Shown in pieces: positions 1 to 7,153 of a stretch of DNA of 25,651 nucleotides. A model generated the notes under the pieces. The model saw only the letters and a program-made list of their open reading frames with translations, was not told the origin of the DNA and ran no database searches. A program made the translations under genes and the position numbers. Source of the DNA: a virus; the IMG/VR virus record IMGVR_UViG_3300037882_001639, positions 1 to 25,651 of that record; one strand, given 5' to 3'. The first letter of the stretch is position 1. Each line of letters begins with the position of its first letter.

Positions 1-123
1 ATCTTGTATCGCTAAAGCTGGAGGACCACCACCACCTGACGAATCCAACGCCGCCGCTGGCACATTCATCGACTGATACACGCTGCGAAACACTGACTTT
101 GATATCGACTTATAAACGCTCAA
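1..123 (-). CDS. Partial gene downstream of the head-tail connector, unknown function
   Basis: The first 41 codons of a minus-strand gene that runs off the left edge. It starts at TTG (123-121). A GGAG Shine-Dalgarno sits 6 bases upstream, and only 11 bases separate it from the stop of the connector gene at 135, so it is the next gene in the virion operon. The visible protein has a serine-rich N-terminus with SVYKSISKSVF and SVYQSMNVPAAA, then a glycine/proline-rich stretch (SSGGGGPPA). I do not recognise a family. Its place after capsid and connector genes suggests a tail or minor virion protein, which is inference. The TTG start is chosen because of the Shine-Dalgarno and because no ATG or GTG lies nearby in frame. 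Confidence 0.6.
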   Translation of the reverse strand, partial: MSVYKSISKSVFRSVYQSMNVPAAALDSSGGGGPPALAIQD

Positions 124-134
124 TTTATTCTCCG

Positions 135-1097
135 TTATTGAATATTGCCGTCGATAGACACTGAGCCAATTCGCTGCTCTCGGAGTCGGTACGCATGGTC
201 CGTCATGCCAGACCTACCGTATGCGCTGCCATCGAGCCCCAGTGATGTTGGAGAACTGCGGTTTTGGTCATCGCGGATCGCTAGTCCAATCAACTCCATG
301 AATCGCTTTTCGTGGACATGCTCTCTTTCTTCGAAATTATGTTCCGCTGCCGCCAAACACGCTTCCAGCATAACTTGACTTAAGACCTCACCGCCAATTG
401 CGTAGCGGTTCGTTGCATCAAGCAGCACTGGTCGAAGAATCATTGGCACCCTAAGCGTGTAGGTTTGGTCGGGTGTCGGGTACATCGCCAGCACTTTGCG
501 ACTACCAACTTCTGGGTCGAACTCTACTGTTCGAACTGAATAAAACGCAGGGCGGTCAAACTCTGGGTTGTTCCCTTCAAGTTGCCGAATGGTCGCGTCG
601 TGTCTCCATTGCACCGGAGGATACCATGAATCTGCGCTTGGGTAGTATGTCAAGTCGCTATCATTCGCCACCGCATCAAAAGCCGCTTCCAGTGGTATCT
701 CTGGTCTTCCTAGTTGGTAACTCTCTCCAGCAGCAACCGTTACTGATGTTGAATCGAGTGTAATTTGGGTGTCACTCTCTCGACTTGCGACGGAGTAATA
801 TCGATTATCAACCTTCAGTACGCCATCCGCAGACCATGATGGAAAGGTTCCACCAGTAAGCGTTACAACCCCTGACGCAACTGCTACCGTCCCCGTGGTA
901 TACGGCGCTGTAGTGCTCACGTCTGCCACTGGACGCAAGAATGACCACTCGTGTGCTGAGTAAACACGTCGCAAACCATCGTTCAGGCAATCCTGAATAT
1001 CCAACTCTTGGTCTGCAGAAAAACCAGTGCGAATACCGAACAAGTAGTGTCCGACACGTCCTTGCAGTATTTCAAAGTCTACATTGGTACTGGTCAC
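135..1097 (-). CDS. Probable head-tail connector/adaptor protein
   Basis: A 320-residue protein. The N-terminal third (about residues 10-55) is helical, and 'QDCLNDGLRRVYSAHEWSFLR' resembles the opening of many phage adaptor proteins (QDxINxGxRxxxxxxxWxWL), where a conserved tryptophan follows the first helices. Residues 60-130 are beta-rich with T/V/G repeats. Residues 150-230 form a second beta region with 'YPTPD' and 'LRVPMILRP'. Residues 235-275 form a helical bundle ('EVLSQVMLEACLAAAEHNF'). This layout and the position two genes after the capsid fit a portal-proximal adaptor or tail-completion protein. Start is GTG at 1097 with GAGGTG just upstream. Assignment to a named adaptor family is by resemblance only; a structure-based search would be needed to confirm it. 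Confidence 0.6.
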   Translation of the reverse strand: MTSTNVDFEILQGRVGHYLFGIRTGFSADQELDIQDCLNDGLRRVYSAHEWSFLRPVADVSTTAPYTTGTVAVASGVVTLTGGTFPSWSADGVLKVDNRYYSVASRESDTQITLDSTSVTVAAGESYQLGRPEIPLEAAFDAVANDSDLTYYPSADSWYPPVQWRHDATIRQLEGNNPEFDRPAFYSVRTVEFDPEVGSRKVLAMYPTPDQTYTLRVPMILRPVLLDATNRYAIGGEVLSQVMLEACLAAAEHNFEEREHVHEKRFMELIGLAIRDDQNRSSPTSLGLDGSAYGRSGMTDHAYRLREQRIGSVSIDGNIQ

Positions 1098-1123
1098 TGG
1101 GTCACCTCAATCCTGGAATCGAT

Positions 1124-1160
1124 AAAAATCGGAATGGGCGAGCTGCTGCCCACCCATCCC
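1124..1160 (-). terminator. Intrinsic terminator between lectin-like gene and connector gene
   Basis: On the minus strand GGGATGGG (1160-1153) pairs with CCCATTCC (1138-1131), 8 pairs including one G-T, over a 14-base loop. GATTTTTA follows (T-run at 1128-1124). It lies between the stop at 1177 and the start at 1097, so it would reduce transcription of the connector and tail genes relative to the capsid group. Confidence 0.6.
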
Positions 1161-1176
1161 TCTAATTAACAGGCTG

Positions 1177-2025
1177 TTACTCGTATTGAGCGCATGCCCA
1201 CCAGTCGACACTGATGCTTAGTGCAGCATTACCAGCGATGTCCTTGATGCCGATGATTGGCGCGAGGAACACATCGTCAGGGAATGTTGCGGCGTCGATT
1301 TCCGTAGCTGTCAATCGAGCAGGAGTGATATTGCCACCAGGAACCGAACCGTTGACGTACCACTCAATGGACTTTGGGTGTGAGTGATAACGGAACCCGA
1401 GCTTGACGTAGGTGGTCGCAACTGCAGTATGCAGCGCGTTCAACTTCGTCTTGGTCGCACCATCTTGGTACGTCTGACCGTCTGCCTTGTAGGCACCGTC
1501 AATAGCAGCACCCTCGGCTTGCAAGTGATTGAACCCCAGGAAGTTCTTGTCTGCCAAGGCTCCTGTGGTATCCGCAAAAAGAGTGTCGGTAACAATCATG
1601 CTGGCTTCACCAAGACCAATTGCATACGACCATTTAGCAGCGGTAATGGCGCTGACCGCTAGTCGGCATTCAAAAGCCAAGTCATTATTCGCAAGGAAAA
1701 ACGGCGCGCTCGCCAATCCTCCCCACTTAATAACGGCTTCGTCATTCGCTGCGTTGCCGTCCACAGCCAGTGCCAACACGCCCTTCTCGGTCGCCGTGTC
1801 AGCAGCCAAGGCAGCCGTACAACCAGCGGTGAGCAAGTTCATGTACGGACCAACTAGCGACGTTGAATTAAACGTCAGGAAGTCGTCGAAAAATCCAAAG
1901 GCGGAATTCCCGCTAGGAGATTGGTACGAACTGCCAGAAGGTGACAGGTTTTGCGGAGAACCGAACCCTCGCCATAGTTTTGGCGAAAAAAGTCTGGTCG
2001 AAATGTCCTCGAAATGTGTGTGCAT
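1177..2025 (-). CDS. Lectin-like (concanavalin-fold) phage structural protein
   Basis: A 282-residue protein. After a serine/proline-rich N-terminus (residues 1-45) it opens into a beta-rich domain starting 'FGFFDDF'. It contains hydrophobic strands ending with 'SIEWYVNG' (about residues 220-227) and closes with 'SISVDWWACAQ'. The 'WYVNGxx' motif and the terminal 'DWW' motif are typical of concanavalin/LamG-like jelly-roll proteins seen as head decoration or minor structural proteins next to phage capsid genes. The start ATG has AAGGAG 7 bases upstream. It follows the major capsid gene, but an intrinsic terminator lies between them. It could be a capsid decoration protein or a carbohydrate-binding surface protein; the fold call is inference from motifs. 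Confidence 0.55.
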   Translation of the reverse strand: MHTHFEDISTRLFSPKLWRGFGSPQNLSPSGSSYQSPSGNSAFGFFDDFLTFNSTSLVGPYMNLLTAGCTAALAADTATEKGVLALAVDGNAANDEAVIKWGGLASAPFFLANNDLAFECRLAVSAITAAKWSYAIGLGEASMIVTDTLFADTTGALADKNFLGFNHLQAEGAAIDGAYKADGQTYQDGATKTKLNALHTAVATTYVKLGFRYHSHPKSIEWYVNGSVPGGNITPARLTATEIDAATFPDDVFLAPIIGIKDIAGNAALSISVDWWACAQYE

Positions 2026-2087
2026 TATGCACTCCTTAAGTAAAGCGGGAGGTTTACCCAGCTTAGGGTGGGTGTGTTCCCAGAATC

Positions 2088-2124
2088 AAAAAATGGCGGG
2101 TGGGGTTTATCGTCTCACCCGCCA
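2088..2124 (-). terminator. Strong intrinsic terminator after the major capsid gene
   Basis: On the minus strand GGCGGGTG (2123-2116) pairs perfectly with CACCCGCC (2102-2095), extendable by one T-A pair. The loop is 13 bases, followed directly by TTTTTT (2093-2088). It lies 48 bases downstream of the capsid stop and upstream of the lectin-like gene, the usual place to let capsid mRNA exceed downstream transcripts. Confidence 0.85.
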
Positions 2125-2148
2125 AAGACGTTTGCTTGAAGTTCAGAA

Positions 2149-2168
2149 TAGTCCACAATTGTGGACTA
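2149..2168. repeat. Perfect 20-bp palindrome, copy 1 of a dispersed element
   Basis: TAGTCCACAATTGTGGACTA is a perfect palindrome 3 bases past the major capsid stop codon. The inner 18 bases recur exactly at 21993-22010 and the inner 14 at 22349-22362. As RNA it can form a 7-8 bp hairpin with an AATT loop; as DNA it is a classic dimer-binding site. Function unknown. Confidence 0.75.
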
Positions 2169-2171
2169 AAC

Positions 2172-3290
2172 TTACGCTGTTTCAGTTACCGTGTTGGTGC
2201 AGTAACCACGGAAGTTTCCGCGACGGTTAAAGCAGACCATCTGCACCGCATCATCCATGGCGCGAACGCGAACGTTGCTCATTTCTGGGTGCTGGAATGC
2301 CTTACGCTTGCGCATCTGACGACCCGCAGCGTAGTAGCACTTGAATGTTGACCAGTTCACGCCCAGGACAATACCGTCCGTGCGAGCATTGACGCTGGCA
2401 GCATTGGTCCAGGCAGGAACCCAGTTCATCGGAGTGCCACGGACATAAACCGTGCCACTGTGCGCAGCCATATCGTCGCCAATGTTGTCGTTGCCCAATT
2501 GCAGCAAGCGACGGCATGCCGCCAAACGACTGTGCGTAGTCAACAATTCCCAGTCGTGACGCTTTTGGTCAACGATGTCGGGTCGCTTGACAGGTGGTGT
2601 GAACTGACACAAATCCATCGAGTTGATAATCTTCTCGACGAAATCATCTCGGTCTACGTTCGTGTACGGGAACGTTCTGTTCCGCCACTGATCGTAGGTG
2701 CTGCAGGAAATACCACCAACACCGTTCGAACCCCAGCCAACTGGCTCGTAACCGTCGAAGCCTTCTTCCGAGTTGTTCTCGGTCGTGCTATCGTCTGTCG
2801 CGGTGATCCACCACAACAGAGACACTGGAGGAAACGGAGTTTGTGTCGGGCTGGATGGTCCAGGTCCGAACATCAAGTCTTCCATGCCAGTGTAGAACGA
2901 TGTCATCAAATCCCGCTCAAGAGATTCGAGGTAATCGTAAATCTGACGACCGCCAGTTTGGAAAATCTCCTCGTCGATGTCGTAGTGGTAGTTATTGGTC
3001 GTTAGACCCCACTTGAGCGAACCTTCACTTAGAACGTTCACACGACTTGAGGAATCTCGGTGGTACAAGCCGACAACCTGGAAGTTGTCATTCGTGTTTA
3101 CCTTGACCTTCCACTTGCACTGCGACGTGCTCATGGTGTCCTTTTTAATGTTTCCACTAAAAAGACGTGAAGCGTACTTGTACTCCTGCAACGGCAGGGA
3201 AATATCCTGCGCCGCTAAGCTTTCCTCACCAGCAAATTTCTGGTGAATGCTGTTGACGAAATCATCAATCTGTTCAATGCCTAGTGCCAT
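2172..3290 (-). CDS. Major capsid protein (HK97-fold type expected)
   Basis: A 372-residue protein placed directly after a scaffold-like gene and before structural genes, the standard position of the major capsid protein. The N-terminal 50 residues (ending 'ASRLFSGNIKKDT') are followed by a beta segment, 'SQCKWKVKVNTNDN', and an acidic helix, 'YLESLERDLMTSFYTGMEDLMFGP'. A long variable insertion follows (about residues 145-215). The C-terminal domain contains 'VYVRGTPMNWVPAWTNA', 'DGIVLGVNWSTFKCYYAAGRQM' and a basic tail, as in HK97-fold capsid proteins of other environmental phages. A Shine-Dalgarno (AAGGA) precedes the ATG. A strong terminator and a palindrome follow the stop. The capsid role is well supported by context; the fold itself is inferred. 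Confidence 0.8.
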   Translation of the reverse strand: MALGIEQIDDFVNSIHQKFAGEESLAAQDISLPLQEYKYASRLFSGNIKKDTMSTSQCKWKVKVNTNDNFQVVGLYHRDSSSRVNVLSEGSLKWGLTTNNYHYDIDEEIFQTGGRQIYDYLESLERDLMTSFYTGMEDLMFGPGPSSPTQTPFPPVSLLWWITATDDSTTENNSEEGFDGYEPVGWGSNGVGGISCSTYDQWRNRTFPYTNVDRDDFVEKIINSMDLCQFTPPVKRPDIVDQKRHDWELLTTHSRLAACRRLLQLGNDNIGDDMAAHSGTVYVRGTPMNWVPAWTNAASVNARTDGIVLGVNWSTFKCYYAAGRQMRKRKAFQHPEMSNVRVRAMDDAVQMVCFNRRGNFRGYCTNTVTETA

Positions 3291-3309
3291 AATGCACTTT
3301 CCTTATTAG

Positions 3310-4317
3310 TTATGACTTCGAAAGTTCCCTGTAGAGCCTGTCAGCTTCATCACGAGGATTATCTGACGGCGGCAGAGGCTTTGTTGGGCTTCCGCCCTGT
3401 CTGCCATCGCTCTGTCTGGAAATCTTGCGAGTCTGTTGTTTGAGTAGTTTCTTACCGAGTTCTTCGCCGAACGCCATGTTGGCGACTCGAGCGATCAATT
3501 GCTGGGACATTTCTGCTGGCCGACCAAGTTTTTCGAGTCCGATTAACTGTGCCTTGACAGCTACATTGAGGTCTCTGCGTCGTTCCAATTCTTTCTCTGA
3601 CTCTTTCCCGGTTGTTCCGAATAAATCGGTGTGACCAAGTGAATCAACGAAACTGTCGAAACGCTGTTCTTCCGCGCTGGCACTTGCTTCCGCAAAGTAT
3701 GATTCCAGGGCTTCCAAACGAGACTCGTAGTGGTCGCGCATTCGCGTGAACTCACCGATAATCCCCTCGTCGTACTCGTCTTTGTCCAACGAAACCTGAT
3801 ACCGTCCGTCCTGCCGAGTTTCCTCTTTGGGTAGTGCGGCTTTCGGTTCTTCCTTTTTGACAAACTGACCCTTCTCGTTTCGAGTAGTGTCGCCTTCGCC
3901 TTCAGCCATAGCCTTGCGACCAGCTTCTAGCGCCGTCTTGTCAAATAGGCGTAATGCCCGATCCAACTCCTCGCGACTGGCGAAATCGAATAACTCCGAT
4001 TCATCAATGCCATACGCGGCTGCCTCGGCTTTTGCGTCATCAGTCATCCACTCAGGACTTACTGCTACGTCGTCACCGGATTCCTCGCTCTCATCAGGAG
4101 CGGATTTACTGCTGGACTTTTTCTCAGCAGGTGTTTCTTTTGTTTTGGCGGATGGCTGTTGAGTACCAGCCTGTTCGCTTGTTATCTGCGCATCGGACTT
4201 TGGTTCAGGTTCACCCTTGCGTTCCTGTGCTATCTCTTGAATGACGGTCTCCGCGTATTGCTTGATGTCGTCCGAGCTAGTGTCTAACGTTGCGTCTGTT
4301 AATTCCGATAATGCCAT
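3310..4317 (-). CDS. Scaffold-like capsid assembly protein
   Basis: A 335-residue, highly charged and low-complexity protein. Residues 30-85 are rich in E, K, S, P and Q. Residues 85-130 form an acidic helical segment ('DDAKAEAAAYGIDESELFDF'). Residues 190-245 look like a coiled coil ('MRDHYESRLEALESYFAEA'). The C-terminus (from about residue 295) is basic and disordered and ends 'ADRLYRELSKS'. This pattern, together with its place immediately before the major capsid gene and after the portal, is that of phage scaffolding proteins, which fill the procapsid and leave before packaging. No protease motif is evident. The gap to the capsid start is about 20 bases, so the two are cotranscribed. Confidence 0.7.
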   Translation of the reverse strand: MALSELTDATLDTSSDDIKQYAETVIQEIAQERKGEPEPKSDAQITSEQAGTQQPSAKTKETPAEKKSSSKSAPDESEESGDDVAVSPEWMTDDAKAEAAAYGIDESELFDFASREELDRALRLFDKTALEAGRKAMAEGEGDTTRNEKGQFVKKEEPKAALPKEETRQDGRYQVSLDKDEYDEGIIGEFTRMRDHYESRLEALESYFAEASASAEEQRFDSFVDSLGHTDLFGTTGKESEKELERRRDLNVAVKAQLIGLEKLGRPAEMSQQLIARVANMAFGEELGKKLLKQQTRKISRQSDGRQGGSPTKPLPPSDNPRDEADRLYRELSKS

Positions 4318-4337
4318 TGTGTTGTTTCTCCGTGTGT

Positions 4338-4718
4338 TTACTCAGGGCTTGCGCCAAAACGGTCGTCAGGTGTGTAACTATCACTAAAACCTCCATCGAG
4401 GTTGACTTTATTGCCGCGATATCTCTGCCACCCACGAGCACCCTGCTCGCCATTGCAGGAATACTCAACGGCACCGTCATTGCGAATGCTGACTCCAGTG
4501 AGTAGCCCACGGTCCTTCAGCGCCTGCAACTTCAATCGCTCTTCTGCAACTTGGCTTGGCATGACACCCATTGACTCTGATACACGCGGCTTATTGGTGC
4601 GGCATGCAGTCCCAATCATCGGAGGACCAGACAGCCAGTCCTTCTTTGGCGGAAGCAGCTTGTCTAACTCTGCCTTGGTGACTACCTTGCCGTTGTACTT
4701 TTGGACTATCTTGTTCAT
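4338..4718 (-). CDS. Conserved small phage head-module protein
   Basis: 126 residues if translation starts at ATG 4718 (MNKIVQKYNGK). That start overlaps the stop of the 58-aa gene upstream in an ATGA arrangement. A longer frame beginning 13 residues earlier lacks a Shine-Dalgarno and would run through that gene. The central part, 'SESMGVMPSQVAEERLKLQALKDRG' (quoted as adjoining pieces SESMGVMPSQVAEER and LKLQALKDRG), matches the recurrent phage pattern SExLGVHPxQVxEA. Proteins with this pattern sit between portal and capsid genes in many environmental phages, and their function is unknown. The C-terminus ends with glycine- and arginine-rich sequence and an acidic tail. Confidence 0.7.
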   Translation of the reverse strand: MNKIVQKYNGKVVTKAELDKLLPPKKDWLSGPPMIGTACRTNKPRVSESMGVMPSQVAEERLKLQALKDRGLLTGVSIRNDGAVEYSCNGEQGARGWQRYRGNKVNLDGGFSDSYTPDDRFGASPE

Positions 4719-4891
4719 GTCACCATTCCACCAGGAATAACACTTGCTTCGAGACATTTGGCTACATCAGGCATTCGTTCTGCAACAACTATTGCCTCTC
4801 GTAACGTAGGAGCTTCGACTTGTCTCCACTCGTATCGCCATTCACCGTTCAGATGATTGGTTTTCAATTGAACATTTACATGGCATGTCAC
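4715..4891 (-). CDS. Small coupled protein (58 aa) between portal and head gene
   Basis: A 58-residue gene starting at GTG 4891, whose last two bases are shared with the portal stop (GTGA). It ends with a TGA that overlaps the next ATG (ATGA). Coupling at both ends is strong evidence that this short frame is translated. The protein begins VTCHVNVQLKTNHLNG, followed by 'EWRYEWRQVEAPTLREAI' and a helix 'VVAERMPDVAKCLEASV'. This suggests a compact beta-beta-alpha fold, as in many small phage proteins whose beta hairpin is followed by a helix with 'EA(I/L)xxA'. No known family is claimed. It lies in the portal-scaffold-capsid operon, so a head-assembly role is possible. Confidence 0.75.
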   Translation of the reverse strand: MTCHVNVQLKTNHLNGEWRYEWRQVEAPTLREAIVVAERMPDVAKCLEASVIPGGMVT

Positions 4892-6678
4892 GCTGGTGCC
4901 CTTTGAATCATTGCGGATTGTTGCCCGTTGGTACTTGATGCACCTGACATCAAGTCTCTTACGAGCGTATTGCTTCGCGCTTCAGCCGTTCCGCCGGTTC
5001 CGACATTTTTCCGGATGTTTTCTCGCACTGTATGAGACGGCGACCTGATAGTGTTCTGGTCTCCACCTAACATCTCGGCTGGCACTGCAAACGTAATTAA
5101 CTGCTCTATCTCTGGTTTATTCATCAAACGTGCCAGCTCTTTTACCAAGACCTGAACATTGAGCGTCGCGCCGCTTGCCTGGAACATCGGCCACAAAGGA
5201 GCAATCTGCTGCATAACTTGGAAATATTCTTGAACATGCTGCTGGGGAGTCTTGAAGACCATCGAGTACGGCTCCACTCGGAAGTCGTAGTCCTCGAAGT
5301 TGCCCAATCGGTAGTCAGGAGTCCAATCAGAACTGACTTGAATCCCACTGTTACCAACTGGCATCGACGTGCGCAGCTCAAGTGTCTGGTCCTCCCACAT
5401 TAACCTTCCGAGATCCAGAATGCAGTCAGAAGCAAAATTCACTACAGCCAATCGCATATCAGCTACGTTCTTGGACAACTGACCGTGAATCAATTCTTCT
5501 TGACCGAGCGTACTTGATTGCGAACCAAGACCACCCATCGCCTGAAGGTTACCTGCAAAGCGGTCGTATTCAGTTTGAATGAATGTAGCCATCGCCATGT
5601 CGCGCTGGTCAACGCCACCCATTTCGAACTGTTTTATTTGCTCCGGGCTGGTGCCTCGCTGCCAACTGTTCCGCTCAGCAGTTTGTAAACGTTTTGCATC
5701 GTCTGCCATGTTTGGTGGATAGACGTTCACTACTCGATGCGCGTCCGAATCGTCTTCCATCCTGCGATGCAATCTATTCTGCAGATCGTGCATCCCCTTT
5801 AGGTTGATTGCTGGAGATGTTGGGATGACGTTATCGGGAGTATCGCCCAGTGACAGGAATTTGTATGGTCCAGCCTGAGAGCCAGTCCATTCACGTTCAA
5901 TCAGCGGTTCCAAGTCTCCCTGGTCGCAAGCCATCGTGACGATGGAATTGTTTTCGGCGACCCATACATCCATGAGCCAGACCATGTCTTTCAGGTCGTC
6001 GTCCTCAGCACTGCCCCAGTCGGAAGCAATATCCCGAGCAGCACCTGTTTGGTCATGGTGCTCACGACTTGTTGGTTTGAGCTTTTCCTTGACCTTCTTC
6101 GAATAGCCCGGTTCATCCATTACCTTTTCGTAGTCAGCGCGATAGCGATGACCACAATACCGCATCTTGGTCAACTCTTTGGCTGGCATATCCAGGATTA
6201 AGTCATCAAGCGAAACACGGTTAAACCAAGGTTCTCCTGGGTCAAGCCACACATCTTCCTCGGATTCAAGTATGCCGTGAAAACGCGTGTCAGTATCACG
6301 CATCATCACCACACCACATCCGATGCAAAAGAACGCATCAAGGACAATAGCCCTGAACGTCTGATCCAGCGCCATGTCGCTGATGAGCTTGTTTAAGTTG
6401 ACTTCAAACCTGCGAGCAAACGAGATTGATTCCGATCGCGGCGTAGAAACCAAGACTTGCGGGTTGTTAGCTGCCAAGGAGATTGTGTAGATGCGGGCAG
6501 TCTGGTTGATCAAATTCACCAGAGTTTTGTTTTCCGCTCCCGATTCACTGTACCAACTTCCGCAATAATCCTTAATCAACTCTTTCCGAACTCTACGGAA
6601 CGGTTCCATAGCGTTCCTGGAAGAACGTATAGCCTTCAGCAGTCGACTTCGCTTTTCTGGATTAGAAAGGTCAATCAT
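4888..6678 (-). CDS. Phage portal protein
   Basis: A 596-residue protein located between terminase and scaffold/capsid genes. The N-terminus ('LLKAIRSSRNAMEPFRRVRKELIKDYCGSWY', quoted in part) matches the opening of portal proteins, where a helix and a W/Y-containing segment precede 'NLINQTARIYTISLAANNPQ'. The central region includes 'RYCGHRYRADYEKVMDEPGY' and an extended wing with 'DVWVAENNSIV' and 'PTSPAINLKGMHDLQNRLHR'. The C-terminal part has 'MATFIQTEYDRFAGNLQAMGGLG', then a proline- and glutamine-rich tail. Portal rings form the dodecameric channel through which the terminase pumps DNA. A terminator-like hairpin with its T-run ends about 15 bases upstream of the start, and the Shine-Dalgarno is weak (AGG). 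The stop is shared with the following gene's GTG. Confidence 0.85.
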   Translation of the reverse strand: MIDLSNPEKRSRLLKAIRSSRNAMEPFRRVRKELIKDYCGSWYSESGAENKTLVNLINQTARIYTISLAANNPQVLVSTPRSESISFARRFEVNLNKLISDMALDQTFRAIVLDAFFCIGCGVVMMRDTDTRFHGILESEEDVWLDPGEPWFNRVSLDDLILDMPAKELTKMRYCGHRYRADYEKVMDEPGYSKKVKEKLKPTSREHHDQTGAARDIASDWGSAEDDDLKDMVWLMDVWVAENNSIVTMACDQGDLEPLIEREWTGSQAGPYKFLSLGDTPDNVIPTSPAINLKGMHDLQNRLHRRMEDDSDAHRVVNVYPPNMADDAKRLQTAERNSWQRGTSPEQIKQFEMGGVDQRDMAMATFIQTEYDRFAGNLQAMGGLGSQSSTLGQEELIHGQLSKNVADMRLAVVNFASDCILDLGRLMWEDQTLELRTSMPVGNSGIQVSSDWTPDYRLGNFEDYDFRVEPYSMVFKTPQQHVQEYFQVMQQIAPLWPMFQASGATLNVQVLVKELARLMNKPEIEQLITFAVPAEMLGGDQNTIRSPSHTVRENIRKNVGTGGTAEARSNTLVRDLMSGASSTNGQQSAMIQRAPA

Positions 6679-6692
6679 AAGCAGCCTAAAAG

Positions 6693-6728
6693 AAAAAAGG
6701 GTCTAACGCCGTCACTCGGCGCAGACCC
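6693..6728 (-). terminator. Terminator-like hairpin immediately upstream of the portal start
   Basis: On the minus strand GGGTCT/AGACCC and CGCCG/CGGCG arms form an 11-12 bp stem with a 5-base loop, followed by TTTTTT (6698-6693). It lies within 15 bases of the portal ATG, so it separates the terminase transcript from the portal-capsid operon or attenuates it. Confidence 0.8.
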
Positions 6729-6802
6729 TCTAAGGCTGCGAATTGTTAGAGGCAATCTCGACGGTAGCTACTCCGTCTATGCCTTTGGATTGTCAGCGCC
6801 GA

Positions 6803-6976
6803 TTAGGTAGCGCTAGACCCCTGTTTCTTTGTAGTTTTCAACTCCGTGGATAACGTGTTTCGTGCCCTCGCCAAATTGTCTACAGCTTGGGTAATCTTCA
6901 GTGCATCGTCTGCCGTATTGTTGGTACGAATCAGGTTTAGCACTACTTTAATCTTCTCTTCAATCAACTCGTCCAC
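6803..6976 (-). CDS. Small helical protein (57 aa) between terminase and portal
   Basis: A 57-residue frame starting at GTG 6976, with a strong GGAGGGAG Shine-Dalgarno about 6 bases upstream. It begins VDELIEEKIKVVLNLIRTNN and continues 'TADDALKITQAVDNLARARNTL', then a basic tail (ELKTTKKQGSSAT). It is almost entirely amphipathic helix, with heptad-like leucines and valines and no cysteines. It is too short and too early in the operon to call a terminase small subunit with confidence, although a helical DNA-binding or oligomerising role would fit that position. The reading frame is supported by the Shine-Dalgarno and by its typical composition. Upstream (6977-7153) I see only a short imperfect hairpin near 7090-7120 and no further gene. 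Confidence 0.65.
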   Translation of the reverse strand: MDELIEEKIKVVLNLIRTNNTADDALKITQAVDNLARARNTLSTELKTTKKQGSSAT

Positions 6977-7153
6977 TTTGCTCTCCCTCCAGGTTTAACC
7001 TCTGGAAAAGAATTCAACTTAAAAATGGGGCTTGGACTTGGGACTTTTTCTGTAAATGAATTTTCGTACTTGCCATGCGCTTGCGTGAATGAGTGTCACA
7101 ACACTCCAAGTGTGACTTTCCGATTCCCGTTCTCGTCCTAAGACCCCAGTGTA

